This document shows positions 25,260-34,786 of a stretch of DNA of 64,000 nucleotides, piece by piece. The DNA comes from Streptomyces sp. NBC_01244 (GTDB lineage: Bacteria > Actinomycetota > Actinomycetes > Streptomycetales > Streptomycetaceae): contig NZ_CP108488.1 in the NCBI RefSeq assembly GCF_035987325.1, forward strand, positions 1,178,001-1,242,000, in the 5' to 3' direction. Numbering within the stretch: the first letter of the stretch is position 1; the number at the start of each line of letters is the position of its first letter. The notes under the pieces were generated by a model, which had not been told where the DNA came from, made no database searches, and worked only from the letters and a program-made list of their open reading frames with translations. Both the position numbers and the translations under genes were made by a program.

Positions 25260-28200
25260 TCAGGTGATCGTGAACGGGCGCGTGAACGAGTGCTTCGCGC
25301 CCGCGCTGTCGGTCACTGTGAGCCAGGCCGTGTAGCTGCCCGGCGCGGCGTAGGTGTGCGTGGTGGTGTAGCTGTGCACGTCCGCGCTGTTGTCACCGAA
25401 GGACCACGCCTGGTCGACGATCGTCCGCCCTGCGGGCGGCGTGACCGTCGCGGAGAAGTTCATCGTCCGTGCCGTCGTCGAAGCAGCGACGGTGGCCGTT
25501 CCGCCCGCGCCGGACTCCTGCTTGACGCCTCGCCCGTTGAACCGCAGCCAGTCCAGCGACAGCAGGTCTCCCGTCACGTTCGGGTTGTTGACGACCAGGT
25601 ACAGATCGAACGTCCGGTTCGGGTTCGTCAGCGGCACCGTGGGCGAAACCAGGGTGTCGTAGCTGCCGGTGTTCGGGATGGCCACTGATCCGAGCAGCTG
25701 GCCCGTGGGCGAGTCGGCGCGGAATTCCACAGTCGCCCCGGCCGCCCCGGCCGACGCGCCGAGCGTGACCGAGTTGATCAACTGCAGGCTCTGCGGGGAG
25801 AACTTGATCCAGTCACCGTGGTCGAGGTCCGTGACCCGGACACCACCGTGCGCGGTGGTCCGGCCGGCGTTCACCGCACCGTTGGTGGCGTCGAAGTGCT
25901 CGGCCTCCATGAACCTCGGCCGCAGCTCCACCTCCGTGGAGCCGGCCAGGGCCGGGACGGCGCCGTTCAGCGCGCCGGCGTCGGTGTACTGCGCACTGAC
26001 CACGGCGTAGAGGTTCTGACCCTCGCCGTGGCCGTCGGCACCGCTGGGGTCGGTGAGCAGCGTGCCGCTGCACCCGGTGTAGGTGTCCAGCGGGTGGGCG
26101 TGCGAGTCGTGCCCGAGCTTGGTCTGGACGATCACACGGGAACAGTCGATGGTGCTGTCCTCGGGGTCGGTGACCGTCACCACGTACGGTATCCGGTCAC
26201 CCCATTCGAAGACGCCGCCGTCCGGAATGCTGATCTTCACCGTGGGCCGGGTGTTGCCGACCACGATGTCCTTGAGGGCGGAGTTCGACCCGGCCGTGTT
26301 GGTGACCGTCAGCTTCACGGTCTTCTTGCCCGTCGTGCCGTAGGTGAAGGTCGGGTTGGCCGCGGTCGAGTCGACCGTGCCGTTGTTGTCGAAGTCCCAC
26401 TTGTACGTGAGGTTCGTCCCGGTGGACCCGCTGCTGGAGAACGCCACCGTCAGCGGGGCCTTCCCGCTGTCCTTGTCAACCGTGATGCTCGCGACCGGCG
26501 CCGGCCCGTTGGGCGTGTAGTCGATCCGGTAGATGCCCGCGCCCTCGTTGCTGCCGCCGCGGCCCGAGCCGGAGCCCTCTCCGAAGTCGATGACGTACAG
26601 CGCGCCGTCGGGGCCGAACTCGGCCTCGAACGGCTGGGTCCACGTCATGTCACCGAAGATCCCGTTGATCGACTGCAGGTCGCCGGCCTTGGTGGGTGCG
26701 AACTTCGAGTTGGTGAACGTCTGCGCGGTCTTGTGGATGGACAGCGTCTTGAACCACTGGCGCGTCAGCTCGTAGGTGATCCACTTCCCGTCGAAGTACT
26801 CGGGGAACTTGTTCGGGTTGGTGTTGGCCGGGTCGTAGTCGTAGACCGGACCGCTCATCGTCCCACCGCCGCCGGTGCCCACCTCGGGGAACTCGGCGGA
26901 GGCGGAGTAGGCGTACCACACCAGCGGCGGCTTGGACGCCGGCAGGTTCTGCAGGCCGGTGTTGTTCGGGGAGTCGTTGACCGGGGCCGCGCAGTTGAAC
27001 TTCGCACCGGAGGTGTTGGTGGCGAAGTTGTAGTCGTTGAACGGGGTGTTGTTCCCGACGCAGTACGGCCAGCCGTAGTTTCCGGCAGAGGTGATCCGGT
27101 CGAACTCGACGGTGCCCTCGGGACCGCGGTTCGGGTCGGCGCCGCGCGCGTCCGGACCGTAGTCGCCGACGAGCACGGCGTTGGTCTGCGAGTCGACGGT
27201 GATGCGGAACGGGTTGCGCAGGCCCATCGCGTAGATCTCGGGCTTGGTCTTCGCGGTGCCCGGGGCGAACAGGTTGCCCGAGGGGACGGTGTAAGTGCCG
27301 TCGGCCTGCGGCTTGATGCGCAGGATCTTGCCACGCAGGTCGTTGGTGTTGCCCGCCGTGGTCTGCGCGTCGAACGCGGAACGGCCCGCCCGCTCGTCGA
27401 TCGGGGTGTAGCCCGAGGACTGGAACGGGTCGGTGTTGTCACCGATGCCGGCGTACAGGTTGCCCGTCTTGTCCATGGCGAGCGAGCCGGCCAGGTGCGA
27501 GGCCGCTCGGCTCCCGCTGGGTACGAAGACCGGGATGGTCAGCAGTCGCTTCTCCGAGGAGAGGGCGACCGAGTTGCCCGACACGGTGAACCGCGACAGG
27601 TTGAGCTGTGACTGGGTCTTGTCGGACCACAGGATGTACAGCCACTTGTTGGTGGCGAAGTCCTTGTCCAGGGTCAGACCGATCAGCCCGCCGGACTGGC
27701 TGGTCTGCTCGGCCGTGTAGTCGAAGTCCAGCAGGGTGGTGGTGGCCAGGGTGCCCTGGTCGATGACCTTCAGGGCGCCGGTGCGCTCGATGTAGAAGAC
27801 CCGCTTGTCGGGAGCCACGGCCAGCTCGAACGGGTCCGACAGGCCGTCGGTGACCAGCGGGACGCGCGAGTAGGAACTCTTCTTCGTGGGGCTGCAGTCG
27901 CCCTCGACGGCGCCGGCGGCCCACTCGATGCCGTACCGCAGGTGCTCGAGGAAGGCCGGCTCGCTGAACGCCGAGGCCGAGTGGCCGCCGGCCGTGTACC
28001 AGGACCGGCCGCCGTCGTAGTTCTGGCACCACGAGTACGCGTGGTCGACGCCCTCGTCCAGCTTGTTGTCGCCGTCACGCACCTTGATCTGGGCGAGGGT
28101 GTGCACGTTCCCGGTCGGGTTCGTGCGCCAGTTGTACCACTCCTCGTTACGCTCCCAGAGCTCGGGCAGGTTCTTCGTCGACGGGTGGGCGCGGTCGAGG

Positions 28201-28682
28201 ACCTTGATGCGGCCGGGGCCGGTGCCGCCCGTGGCGTTGTAGTCGCCGTGGAAGTCGAAGATCGTGCCGACGAGACCGGCGTACCAGTCCCAGTTCCGCT
28301 CACTCGCGGTCGCGGCGTGCAGGCCGGTCCAACCACCGCCGTTGCGGATGAACTTCTGGAACGCCGCGCGCTGGTTCGTGTCCAACAGTGCCGGCGAGGT
28401 CTCGTTGGAGTTCGTGTTGTTGAACACGATGACGTCGAAGCGTGCCAGGTTCTCGTCCGTGAACGCGGCGGCGTCGACCGTGGACTCGACCTCGAAGTCG
28501 TGGTCGGTGCCCAACTTCTCGATCGCGGCAATACCCGCCGGGATCGAGTCGTGGCTGAAGAACGTGGTCTTGGAGAAGACCAGCACCCGGAACCGGGATT
28601 CGTGAGCGGCGGACGGCACCGCGGCCACGAGGACTGACAGGACGGCGGCGACCAACGCCGCCACCCATCGCATATGTTTCAT
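25260..28682 (-). CDS. Secreted ThuA / PQQ-type sugar dehydrogenase / PKD / CBM6 protein (second)
   Basis: 1140 aa from MKHMRWVAALVAAVL, which gives a clean signal peptide ending SAAH. ThuA-like domain (about 30-260, RFRVLVFSKTTFFSHDSIPAG), then the dehydrogenase propeller (about 270-730, with IDERAGRSAFDAQ and RGKILRIKPQADG, nearly identical to the first paralogue there), PKD (YKWDFDNNG), an Ig-like segment (DPEDSTIDCSRV), CBM6-like (FMEAEHFDATN) and a C-terminal PKD-like domain (WSFGDNSADVHSY). It lacks the CBM13 trefoil of the first paralogue. It is divergent from a LacI regulator, 329 nt away, which probably controls it. Confidence 0.85.
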   Translation of the reverse strand: MKHMRWVAALVAAVLSVLVAAVPSAAHESRFRVLVFSKTTFFSHDSIPAGIAAIEKLGTDHDFEVESTVDAAAFTDENLARFDVIVFNNTNSNETSPALLDTNQRAAFQKFIRNGGGWTGLHAATASERNWDWYAGLVGTIFDFHGDYNATGGTGPGRIKVLDRAHPSTKNLPELWERNEEWYNWRTNPTGNVHTLAQIKVRDGDNKLDEGVDHAYSWCQNYDGGRSWYTAGGHSASAFSEPAFLEHLRYGIEWAAGAVEGDCSPTKKSSYSRVPLVTDGLSDPFELAVAPDKRVFYIERTGALKVIDQGTLATTTLLDFDYTAEQTSQSGGLIGLTLDKDFATNKWLYILWSDKTQSQLNLSRFTVSGNSVALSSEKRLLTIPVFVPSGSRAASHLAGSLAMDKTGNLYAGIGDNTDPFQSSGYTPIDERAGRSAFDAQTTAGNTNDLRGKILRIKPQADGTYTVPSGNLFAPGTAKTKPEIYAMGLRNPFRITVDSQTNAVLVGDYGPDARGADPNRGPEGTVEFDRITSAGNYGWPYCVGNNTPFNDYNFATNTSGAKFNCAAPVNDSPNNTGLQNLPASKPPLVWYAYSASAEFPEVGTGGGGTMSGPVYDYDPANTNPNKFPEYFDGKWITYELTRQWFKTLSIHKTAQTFTNSKFAPTKAGDLQSINGIFGDMTWTQPFEAEFGPDGALYVIDFGEGSGSGRGGSNEGAGIYRIDYTPNGPAPVASITVDKDSGKAPLTVAFSSSGSTGTNLTYKWDFDNNGTVDSTAANPTFTYGTTGKKTVKLTVTNTAGSNSALKDIVVGNTRPTVKISIPDGGVFEWGDRIPYVVTVTDPEDSTIDCSRVIVQTKLGHDSHAHPLDTYTGCSGTLLTDPSGADGHGEGQNLYAVVSAQYTDAGALNGAVPALAGSTEVELRPRFMEAEHFDATNGAVNAGRTTAHGGVRVTDLDHGDWIKFSPQSLQLINSVTLGASAGAAGATVEFRADSPTGQLLGSVAIPNTGSYDTLVSPTVPLTNPNRTFDLYLVVNNPNVTGDLLSLDWLRFNGRGVKQESGAGGTATVAASTTARTMNFSATVTPPAGRTIVDQAWSFGDNSADVHSYTTTHTYAAPGSYTAWLTVTDSAGAKHSFTRPFTIT

Positions 28683-29011
28683 CGACGCTCCGAATCGCGC
28701 TGAGTGCCAGGGCAAATTGCAGATGTACTGCGCGAATCTGCATGGTGCAGACCAATTTCAGTCATCTTCAAGCACTTCCCAGGATCGGGGTCACCTTACG
28801 CCCGGCCCGGGCGCCTTCAGCGGGGCTGTCGTATACACGACACAGCCGTCTGTCCGCGGACGCGGCCCGCGATGCGTTACGGCGGACCGGAACCTGCGGA
28901 AAGCCTGATCGATGATCAAGGCGGCGCGGGGGCCGATACGATCCGCGGGAATGGGCTTTCCGCGCCGACCTCGCCGCTGGGCCCCTGCCCGCCCAGTCGA
29001 GGAGTCCGCGC
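28683..29011. promoter_or_regulatory. Divergent promoter region with LacI-type inverted repeat
   Basis: TGCAGAT (28718-28724) and ATCTGCA (28736-28742) form a perfect 7-bp inverted repeat with an 11-nt spacer, 36-60 nt upstream of the ThuA/dehydrogenase start. This is a good candidate site for the divergent LacI protein. The rest of the gap holds no gene. Confidence 0.5.
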
Positions 29012-30085
29012 ATGAACCGGTCGCAGAGCCATCCGGTCACCCTCGCCGACGTCGCCGCCGCGGCGGGCGTCTCCCTGGCGACCGCCTCGCGCGCGCTGCA
29101 CCCGGGAGCCCGCCGCGTGGGAGAGGACCTCAAGGCCAAGGTCCTGGACACCGCGCGCAGACTCAACTACTCCACGAACGTGCAGGCACAGGCGGTCGCG
29201 AGCGGAACGAGCAAGGAAATCGGCCTGCTCGTCCACGACATCGCCGACCCGTACTTCTCCGCCATCGCCGCCGGTGTCATGCGTGCCGCGGACGCACACG
29301 ATCTCCTCGTCACGCTCGGCAACACGGCACGCAGTCCGGAACGCGAGATCGACCACTTCGCCGCGCTGCGCAGCCGGCGCTGCCGCGCCGTCATCCTCGC
29401 CGGCAGCCGCGTCGCCGACACAAAGCTCAACGATGCCCTGCGAGCTGAGGTCGACGCCTTCCGTGCCGCGGGAGGCCGCGTCGTGTCCATCGGCCAGCAC
29501 CGGCTGCCGGTCGACACCGTCGTCCTGGAGAACCGCGCAGGCGCCCGGCAGCTCGCCCAGGCGTTGGGCGAACTCGGCCACCGCCGGTTCGGGGTGGTGG
29601 GTGGTCCCCCGGAGCTGCTCACCGCCCGCCACCGCCTCCAGGGTTTCCGGGAAGGGCTGGCCCGCATACCCGGCGCCTCCCTCGAAGCGGTCGTCCACGG
29701 GGACTTCACCCGCGACGGGGGCCACGCGTCCATGGGGCAGCTCCTCGCTCGGGACCTCGCCCTCGACTGCGTGTTCGCGGCGACGGACATCATGGCCGTC
29801 GGCGCGATGGCGAAGTGCCGGGATCTCGGCATCGCCGTCCCCGACGACCTCGCCTTCGCGGGCTTCGACGACATCAGCACCCTGCGCGATGTCACTCCCG
29901 CACTGACCACGGTACGGCTACCACTGGAACACATCGGGGAGACGGCGCTCGATCTCGTGGTCACCACGGAACCCGACGCGGCCCCCCGCCTTCGGCGGGT
30001 CAAGGGCGAGGTCGTCGTCCGGGCGAGCACTCCCCCACGTGACCAACGCCGAGACGGGCACCGTCCGGGACTCGGCGCCCGCTGA
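29012..30085 (+). CDS. LacI-family transcriptional regulator
   Basis: 357 aa, ATG with GAGGAG 8 nt upstream. The LacI HTH and hinge is at residues 9-60 (VTLADVAAAAGVSLATASRAL, then DTARRLNYSTNVQAQAVASG). The periplasmic-binding-like sensor follows (GLLVHDIADPYFSAIAAGVM; FAATDIMAVGAMAKCRDLGI; FAGFDDISTLRDVTPALTTV). It is divergent from the secreted dehydrogenase gene and likely represses it in the absence of a sugar ligand. An IS21-type element begins about 60 nt after its stop. Confidence 0.9.
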   Translation: MNRSQSHPVTLADVAAAAGVSLATASRALHPGARRVGEDLKAKVLDTARRLNYSTNVQAQAVASGTSKEIGLLVHDIADPYFSAIAAGVMRAADAHDLLVTLGNTARSPEREIDHFAALRSRRCRAVILAGSRVADTKLNDALRAEVDAFRAAGGRVVSIGQHRLPVDTVVLENRAGARQLAQALGELGHRRFGVVGGPPELLTARHRLQGFREGLARIPGASLEAVVHGDFTRDGGHASMGQLLARDLALDCVFAATDIMAVGAMAKCRDLGIAVPDDLAFAGFDDISTLRDVTPALTTVRLPLEHIGETALDLVVTTEPDAAPRLRRVKGEVVVRASTPPRDQRRDGHRPGLGAR

Positions 30086-30259
30086 CGGCGTGCCCGTGCA
30101 GATGCCTGCCCCGACGACCATCCGCCCGGGTGATAGCGGCCAGTAGATACTCCCCGTAGGCGGCCATTTATCGGCCCACTCATGGCCACGATCTTCCCCA
30201 CGTATGGCCAGATACCTCCCCGGACCTGGACGGATAACCGGTCGGCGAGGCTGGCTGGT

Positions 30260-31765
30260 GTGAAGAACAGCAGGGAGATCATGGAAATCCTTGAGGCATA
30301 CGACCTCACGGGGAGTTACCGCGCTGCGGCCGAGCTGGCCGGGTGCGACCACCACACGGTGGCCCGGTATGTACGGATGCGTGAGGCAGGTGAAGGCCCG
30401 GTGGCCCGGCAACACCGGGCCCGGCCGATCGACGAGTACCTGGCGAAAATCGAGGAACTGGTGGTGCAGTCCCGCGGCAAGATACGCGCGGACATCGTCC
30501 ACCGTCGGATCGCCGCGATGGGCTTCACCGGCGGGGAACGCACCACTCGCCGCGCGGTCTCCGAGGTCAAAGCCGCTTTGCGGGCCGGGCAGCGCCGGGT
30601 CTACCGGCCCTGGATCGCCGAGCCTGGACTGTGGATGCAATGGGACTGGGGCGAGGGCCCCAGAATCGGCGGACGTCGTACTTCGCTGTGGTGCGCGTGG
30701 GTGGCCTGGTCCCGCTTCCGCGTCGTGATCCCGGTGTTCGACAAGACGCTGCCGACGATCGTGGCCTGCATGGATACGACGCTGCGGCGGATCGGCGGGG
30801 TCCCGACGTATGCGCTGACCGACAACGAGAAGACGGTCACCACGACGCACGTCGCGAACATCGCGGTCCGCAACCCGGAGATCGTCGAGGTTGGGCGGCA
30901 CTACGGCATGACGATCCGCACCTGTCTGCCGGCCGATCCTGAGTCGAAGGGCGGATCAGAGGCCACGGTCCGGATCGCGAAGGCCGACCTGGTGCCCACC
31001 GACGCCAATCTCCTCGAGCAGTACCAGACCTTCGGCCAGCTCGAGGCGGCCTGCCGGCTCTTCAGTGACGAGGTCAACAACCGGGTCCACCGCGAGACCC
31101 GTCGCAAGCCGGCCGACATGCTCGCTGAGGAACAGGCCCGGCTGCATCCACTGCCGAAGGAGCCGTTCACCGTCGCGTTCGGCACCACCCGCCGGGTCTG
31201 CTGGGATGCCACGATCTCCGTCGAAGGGGTCCGTTACTCGGTCCCGCACGAGTTGATCGACACGCGGGTCTGGGCCCGTTTCCACGGCGACGAGCTGATC
31301 GTCACCGCCGTCGGCGAGGCCGGCCCGGCCGAGGTCGCCCGGCATCCGCGGTCCACCCCGGGCAACCCCGTGATCGTCGCGGAACACTACCCGCCGCGGG
31401 AAAACAAGGAGGCCGACCGCACTCCGCGGGCGAATTCCGCTGAGGAAGCGGCCTTCCTCGCGATCGGTCCCGGGGCCGCATCGTGGCTGGTCGAGGCCGG
31501 TGCCGCTGGCGCCAGGCGGGTCAAGCCGAAGATGGCCGAAGCCGTCGCCCTGGCCAAACTGCACTCGGCCGCCGAGGTCGACCGGGCGCTCGGGTCAGCG
31601 GCGGTCGCCGGGCGGTTCGCGGAGAACGACCTGATCCGCATCCTCACCTACCAAGCCGGCCTGGAGACCATCGAGCCCACGAGGGCCTCGGAGGAGCACA
31701 GCCTGCAGCCGGGTACTTCCGCCTGGTCCAAGTTCGGCATCGCCGACGAAGGAGACGACCTCTGA
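30260..31765 (+). CDS. istA: IS21-family transposase IstA
   Basis: 501 aa if translated from the GTG of VKNSREIMEILEAYDLTG, which matches the usual IstA N-terminus; an ATG 26 codons upstream is in frame. HTH (SYRAAAELAGCDHHTVARYV), then the integrase-fold DDE catalytic residues: Asp in MQWDWGEG, Asp in YALTDNEKTV, Glu in DPESKGGSEATV. It has the typical C-terminal beta-rich region (VRYSVPHELID). TGATG overlap with istB. It appears intact. Confidence 0.92.
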   Translation: MKNSREIMEILEAYDLTGSYRAAAELAGCDHHTVARYVRMREAGEGPVARQHRARPIDEYLAKIEELVVQSRGKIRADIVHRRIAAMGFTGGERTTRRAVSEVKAALRAGQRRVYRPWIAEPGLWMQWDWGEGPRIGGRRTSLWCAWVAWSRFRVVIPVFDKTLPTIVACMDTTLRRIGGVPTYALTDNEKTVTTTHVANIAVRNPEIVEVGRHYGMTIRTCLPADPESKGGSEATVRIAKADLVPTDANLLEQYQTFGQLEAACRLFSDEVNNRVHRETRRKPADMLAEEQARLHPLPKEPFTVAFGTTRRVCWDATISVEGVRYSVPHELIDTRVWARFHGDELIVTAVGEAGPAEVARHPRSTPGNPVIVAEHYPPRENKEADRTPRANSAEEAAFLAIGPGAASWLVEAGAAGARRVKPKMAEAVALAKLHSAAEVDRALGSAAVAGRFAENDLIRILTYQAGLETIEPTRASEEHSLQPGTSAWSKFGIADEGDDL

Positions 31766-32553
31766 TGGCCACCCCGATCCGCGTGACCGGCACCCACGGC
31801 AACCCGCTGGCCGAGGCCATCGAACTCACCAAACGCCTCAAACTCCCGCACATGCGGCGGGCGTTGACCGACCTGATCCCCACCGCCAAGGCCCAACGCT
31901 GGGACCCCGCCGAGGTCGTCCGCGTCCTGCTGGCCGAAGAAGCCGCAGGCCGGGACGCCGCCAACCTGAGGACCCGGCGGAAACGGGCCGGGTTCCCGGC
32001 GGGGAAGACCTTCGGCGACTGGGACGAGACCGCGTCCTCGATCCCGCGGCCGACCCAGGACTCGCTGAAGATGCTCGAGTGGGTGACCCGCAAGGAGAAC
32101 CTCTGCATCTGCGGGCCCTCGGGCACCGGAAAGTCGCACTTCACCGAGGCCCTCGGCCAGGCCGCGATCGAGGCCGGCATGACAGTCGCCTGGTTCACCA
32201 TCGAAGACCTCGGAGCCCTCGTCCGACGCCACCGCGCGGACGATTCCCTGGCCAGAGCCATGGCCCGACTCATCCGCACTGACCTGATCATCGTCGACGA
32301 CATCGGCCTGCTACCCGTCAGCCCAGACGCCGCCGAGGGTTTCTACCGCCTGGTCGACGCCGCCTACGAACGACGAGCACTGGCCGTCTCGAGCAACCTC
32401 CACCCGTCCGGCTTCGACGAGATCATGACCAAGACCCTCGCCACCGCGACCGTCGACCGGCTCCTGCACCACGCCCACGTCGTGGTCACCCAGGGTGATT
32501 CCTTCCGCCTCAACCAAGCAACCTCTGGCCAGGGGGTGATCCCCTTGCGCTGA
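31765..32553 (+). CDS. istB: IS21-family helper ATPase IstB
   Basis: 262 aa AAA+ protein related to DnaC. Walker A is the CGPSGTGKSHFTEALG segment, Walker B LIIVDDIGLLP, and the sensor region is VSSNLHPSGFDEIMT. It activates IstA and affects target choice. Its first ATG overlaps the istA stop. It appears intact. Confidence 0.93.
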   Translation: MATPIRVTGTHGNPLAEAIELTKRLKLPHMRRALTDLIPTAKAQRWDPAEVVRVLLAEEAAGRDAANLRTRRKRAGFPAGKTFGDWDETASSIPRPTQDSLKMLEWVTRKENLCICGPSGTGKSHFTEALGQAAIEAGMTVAWFTIEDLGALVRRHRADDSLARAMARLIRTDLIIVDDIGLLPVSPDAAEGFYRLVDAAYERRALAVSSNLHPSGFDEIMTKTLATATVDRLLHHAHVVVTQGDSFRLNQATSGQGVIPLR

Positions 32554-32650
32554 CCCACCCACCAACAGCGGGGAGATATCTGGCCGCCGTTGGGGAGGGC
32601 TTATCGGCCGCCAGCGCGTTGACTATCTGGCCGCCAGCGGGGAGCACTCA

Positions 32651-32964
32651 AAGGCCATTGACACCCGGGCAGGCATGGTTCAGGCGGCAAGCGCCTTCCC
32701 TAGCCAAGGACTTACTTCGCCGGATGTCTCGAGCGTGTCCTCGCATCAACCTCGGAGTGCACATTGACTGCGGACCACCCCCCTCTCTAGTTTTGTACCC
32801 GAGCGAGGGAAAGAGCTTTCCGGACGCCTTGGGCCCCGCCACCTTGTCCCCTCAGACCGGGCACGAGGTCATCTCGGGTGCGGAACGGCGCTGAGCACGG
32901 CCCGCGGCAACAACCCATCCGTCACACCGGTCCCTTTGGACCGCCTCACATTTTGAGGGCACCC
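32651..32964 (+). promoter_or_regulatory. Gene-free stretch with possible promoter for the small LuxR-HTH gene
   Basis: No gene seen. TTGACT (32764-32769) and TAGTTT (32788-32793), 18 nt apart, could be a promoter reading toward the HTH gene that starts at 32965, giving a leader of about 165 nt. Confidence 0.35.
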
Positions 32965-33288
32965 ATGGCGAGACTCACGGTGGACACCCCGGTTCTGCCT
33001 CACCCGGTCCCTGCGGACGGCGCCGCCGCCTACCCGGACGAACTGACCGAGGAAACGTGCCATCTGCTGGAACTCATGGCGACTGGCGCCACGGATGCGG
33101 CCATCGCCAGGATGCTGGGCGTCAGCGAACGGACCGTCCTCAGGAGGATCACCCGCGTCCAACAACAGCTGGGCGCTCAATCCCGCTTCCAGCTGGGGCT
33201 TCTCGTCAATGTGCTGCAGTGGGTTCCCTTACCCGCCCCTCCGGCCCGGCCGGCAGTGGAGCGCGTGACCAGCGCGGCCGACGCCTGA
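32965..33288 (+). CDS. Small orphan LuxR-type HTH protein
   Basis: 107 aa from MARLTVDTPV with GAGGG upstream. Residues about 25-80 form a LuxR/GerE helix-turn-helix (LTEETCHLLELMATGATDAAIARMLGVSERTVLRRI), with no receiver or sensor domain. Such short HTH proteins resemble the C-terminal part of TrmB/LuxR regulators in Streptomyces. Target unknown. It is convergent with the Ebo-type cluster. Confidence 0.75.
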   Translation: MARLTVDTPVLPHPVPADGAAAYPDELTEETCHLLELMATGATDAAIARMLGVSERTVLRRITRVQQQLGAQSRFQLGLLVNVLQWVPLPAPPARPAVERVTSAADA

Positions 33289-33344
33289 AATCCCCCTGAG
33301 GGCAGGGGCGCCCGTCGCCCGAGCTTCAGCAGCGACGCGGTCGG

Positions 33345-33413
33345 GTGCCGGCGGCTGTACGCCTGAGGGGCGATCTCGTCGAGATCGCCCCTCAGGCGTA
33401 CAGCCGCCGGCAC
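33345..33413. terminator. Very long perfect hairpin between convergent genes
   Basis: A 69-nt perfect palindrome with 34-bp arms around a single central base. It lies 57 nt after the HTH gene stop and 9 nt beyond the stop of the last Ebo-type gene. It is likely a bidirectional terminator, though exceptionally long and perfect. Confidence 0.8.
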
Positions 33414-33421
33414 CGGTGTCC

Positions 33422-34786
33422 TCAGCGGGAAAGGCAGGACAGCAGGAACTGTTTGACTTCGGTGGCGTGGAAGCGTGCCCGGGCCTGGTCGGGAGCGGAG
33501 CACAGCAGGACGGGAGCGTCTTCGGCCTTGGCGGGGAGACGGCCGTGGCTGCCGCGGACGCATCCGGGGTCGGTCGGCACGACGGCCATGGTGCCGCGGA
33601 TGCCGAGCTTCAACTTGGCCAGGGCAACCGCGGCCCGTGCCATCACCAGCGGATCGCCCGGGTCGAAGAACAGCTCCGCCGGGTCGTACCCCGGCTTGCG
33701 GTGGATGTCCACGCCGCGGGCGAAGTCCGGTGCCGCCTCGTCGTCCAGCCAGTAGTAGTACGTGAACCAGCTGTCGGGAGCGGCCACAGCGACGAGCTCA
33801 CCCGACCGGGCGTGGTCGAGGCCGTGGTCCGCCTGTCCCGAGCGATCCAGGACCTCGTCGATGCCATCGAGCTCGCGGAGCACCTCGCGCACGCGCGGCA
33901 CGTCCGCCGGGTCGGCCACGTAGACGTGGGCGATCTGGTGGTCGGCGGTGGCGAACGCGGGAGAGGTCCACGGGTCGAGGTATTCCATGCCCTGCTGTCG
34001 GAACACGTTGAGCAGCCCCGCCCGGCGCAGGGCTCGGTTGATGTCGACGGGGCGGCGTACTTCGGTGATGCCGTACTCGCTCAGGGCGACGACCGTCGTG
34101 CCCCGGGCGAGGGTCTCGTCGAGGAAGGGGCCCAGGACTTCGTCCAGCTCGCGGGCGGCCCTCCGTGCCTGCGCCGAGTCCGGGCCGTGGCGTTGCAGGT
34201 CGTAGTCGAGGTGCGGTACGTAGACGAGCGTCAGGTCCGGGTCGTACCGGTCGACGACCTGTCGGGCGGCGTCGATGATCCACCGCGTGGACGCGAGGCC
34301 GGCCCTGGGTCCCCAGTAGTCGAACAGCGGGAAGGCGCCCAGCTCGGCCGTCAGGGCGTCCCGGAGTTCCGGCGGATTGGTGTAGCAGTCAGGGGACTTG
34401 CGACCGTCGTAGTGGTACACCGGCCGCGGGGTGACGGTGATGTCCACGTCGGCGCCCATCGCGTACCACCAGCAGATGTTGGCCACCGTCAGGTCGGGCC
34501 GGGTCCGCCGCGCGGTCTGCCAGAGCTTCTCGCCGCCGACCAGCCGGTTGTGCTGGCGCCAGAACGCGACCTCACCCATGTCCCGGTCGTACCAGCCGTT
34601 GCCGACGATCCCGTGCCCGGACGGCAGCTCACCGGTCAGGAAGGTGGACTGCACCGAGCAGGTGACTGCGGGGAGGACCGTCTCCAGCTCGGCGCTGAAG
34701 CCGGTGTCGGCGACCGCGCGCAGCCGGGGCATGTCGGCGAGAGCTCGCGGGGTGAGCCCGACGACATCGAGGACCACGACACTCAT
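33422..34786 (-). CDS. Alkaline-phosphatase-superfamily nucleotide pyrophosphatase/phosphodiesterase (EboF-type)
   Basis: 454 aa. It has the type I phosphodiesterase fold: VVVLDVVGLTPRAL (metal Asp), then LPAVTCSVQSTFLTGELPSGHGIVGNGWYDRD, whose Thr/Ser in the AVTCSVQST region is the expected nucleophile, YVPHLDYDLQRHG, and ALSEYGITEV. Metal-binding Asp/His residues appear present (DYDLQRHG, GLDHARSGELV). No signal peptide is seen. It is the last gene of the Ebo-type unit; its start overlaps the EboE stop (ATGA). The Ebo pathway is known for metabolite traffic to the periplasm in scytonemin-making cyanobacteria, but its chemistry is unsolved. Confidence 0.82.
   Translation of the reverse strand: MSVVVLDVVGLTPRALADMPRLRAVADTGFSAELETVLPAVTCSVQSTFLTGELPSGHGIVGNGWYDRDMGEVAFWRQHNRLVGGEKLWQTARRTRPDLTVANICWWYAMGADVDITVTPRPVYHYDGRKSPDCYTNPPELRDALTAELGAFPLFDYWGPRAGLASTRWIIDAARQVVDRYDPDLTLVYVPHLDYDLQRHGPDSAQARRAARELDEVLGPFLDETLARGTTVVALSEYGITEVRRPVDINRALRRAGLLNVFRQQGMEYLDPWTSPAFATADHQIAHVYVADPADVPRVREVLRELDGIDEVLDRSGQADHGLDHARSGELVAVAAPDSWFTYYYWLDDEAAPDFARGVDIHRKPGYDPAELFFDPGDPLVMARAAVALAKLKLGIRGTMAVVPTDPGCVRGSHGRLPAKAEDAPVLLCSAPDQARARFHATEVKQFLLSCLSR

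Larger units (their letters stand above)
30144..32650 (+). mobile_element. IS21-family insertion sequence
   Basis: istA and istB genes in tandem, bounded by imperfect terminal repeats: ACTCCCCGTAGGCGGCC at the left, and GCTCCCCGCTGGCGGCC reading inward from the right. The right end holds three subterminal copies of (T)ATC(T)GGCCGCC and the left end has degenerate copies (GGCCATTTATCGGCC, TATGGCCAGATA), the usual IstA-binding architecture. GGCCA flanks both sides (about 30138-30142 and 32653-32657) and could be a target duplication, but the exact ends are uncertain by a few bases. Confidence 0.85.
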
